This document shows positions 63,490 to 64,000 of a stretch of 64,000 nucleotides of DNA, piece by piece. The notes under the pieces were generated by a model. That model made no database searches. It was not told the DNA's origin and saw nothing but the letters and a program-made list of their open reading frames with translations. The stretch comes from Algibacter pacificus (lineage in GTDB: Bacteria; Bacteroidota; Bacteroidia; Flavobacteriales; Flavobacteriaceae): contig NZ_VOGY01000004.1 of NCBI RefSeq assembly GCF_008033385.1, forward strand, positions 124,001 to 188,000, read 5' to 3'. Within the stretch, counting starts at the first letter, position 1. Each line of letters begins with the position of its first letter. Both the position numbers and the translations under genes were made by a program.

Positions 63490-64000
63490 CTAAATAGCTC
63501 CCGAAGAAACTACCTGAATTCCCATAGAAATCATCTCCTTTTTAATGTCACCGAACGCGTCAACATCCAATGCTTGAGACGCATCTTCAACAAAAAAACA
63601 ATCAAAACCTGCGTCAACAGCATCGCGAATAGAAAAATAAACACAAATATCGGCAGCCAAGCCACAAAGATAAAGTTGGGTGGTGCCCTTTTCCTTTAAA
63701 TAGCCTGCCAAACCAGTTGACTTTATATGGCCATTATCATAAAAAGCACTATAACTATCAATCGTTTTATCAGTTCCTTTTCTAAAAATAGCTTCACATT
63801 TTAGGGTGTCGAGATCGGGATGCAATGCTGCACCTTTTGTACCTTGCACACAGTGATTAGGCCATAAGGTTTGGGGATTCCCTTGAATTTCAATAACATC
63901 AAAAGACGATGCGCCTTCGTGATTTGAAGCAAAACTAACATGGTCCTCGGGGTGCCAATCTTGCGTCGCAACCACCAAATCAAACTTATGTTGGATCGCA
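63490..64000 (-). CDS. pncA: Nicotinamidase (isochorismatase family), N-terminus beyond window
   Basis: The frame is open to the right edge (KFDLVVATQDWHPEDH at the start of what is seen), so the true start lies outside. Metal-binding DWHPEDH, then WPNHCVQGTKGAALHPDLD, the catalytic Lys region FRKGTDKTIDSYSAFYDN, and the nucleophile Cys in YLCGLAADICVYFSIRDA. This set marks PncA, which deamidates nicotinamide to nicotinate in NAD salvage. The catalytic Asp near the N-terminus is outside the window. Confidence 0.9.
   Translation of the reverse strand, partial: AIQHKFDLVVATQDWHPEDHVSFASNHEGASSFDVIEIQGNPQTLWPNHCVQGTKGAALHPDLDTLKCEAIFRKGTDKTIDSYSAFYDNGHIKSTGLAGYLKEKGTTQLYLCGLAADICVYFSIRDAVDAGFDCFFVEDASQALDVDAFGDIKKEMISMGIQVVSSGAI

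Overview
The window looks like chromosome from a marine-type flavobacterium (Bacteroidota, Flavobacteriaceae). It is AT-rich. Several promoters have the Bacteroidota -7 box TAnnTTTG. It encodes a type IX secretion substrate with a C-terminal sorting domain, a CAL67264-type small membrane protein, DUF2853, RlmF, EttA and a menaquinone operon (menD, menF, hotdog thioesterase). I cannot name the genus.

Layout. (1) 1-9253, minus strand: a defence cluster around a type I restriction-modification system. It holds two hsdM genes, one hsdS, a DUF262/DUF1524 (GmrSD-like) nuclease, a membrane-anchored protein with a HEPN-type RNKESH motif, and an edge-truncated GHKL ATPase. Both hsdM genes carry an in-frame TAA and hsdS carries a one-base frameshift, so the modification/specificity part is broken in this sequence. 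(2) 9254-10290: a hipB antitoxin gene with three operators at exact 40-bp spacing, followed by a hipA remnant. (3) 10545-19814: secreted or envelope hydrolases, two outer-membrane proteins, a Vat-like acetyltransferase, and a TolB/TPR/AraC regulator; a 28-bp box in two promoters is probably its operator. (4) 19815-27347: XRE regulator, RhuM, a 320-bp regulatory gap, Abi_2 (HEPN), a type I R subunit (HsdR) and a prokaryotic Argonaute (pAgo). There is no hsdM or hsdS beside this hsdR. (5) 27507-33316: integration/replication module (VirE_N/DUF3987 protein, HTH proteins, tyrosine recombinase, zinc-finger/HTH protein) abutting the 3' end of mnmE. (6) 33317-64000: mostly ordinary core genome.

The most interesting candidate is the abi-hsdR-pAgo operon. 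The pAgo has a MID-PIWI module with no recognisable catalytic tetrad and no PAZ domain. Its GTG start directly follows the hsdR stop. An R subunit without its own M and S, coupled to a guide-binding but catalytically dead Argonaute, suggests that the Argonaute supplies target recognition and HsdR the translocase/nuclease, with the HEPN Abi protein as a further effector. The operon is preceded by a promoter containing an ATACGT palindrome and then by two tandem terminator-like hairpins, which could be an attenuator or a small RNA.

The right-hand part encodes menaquinone synthesis, tRNA and rRNA modification (MnmE, a THUMP methyltransferase, RlmF), a ZIP transporter, a secreted Thr/Arg/Asn-rich protein behind a sigma-54-type promoter, a T9SS protein, EttA, a sulfide:quinone oxidoreductase-like enzyme behind an FNR-type palindrome, and a TonB receptor with a CxxxM motif like that of copper receptors.
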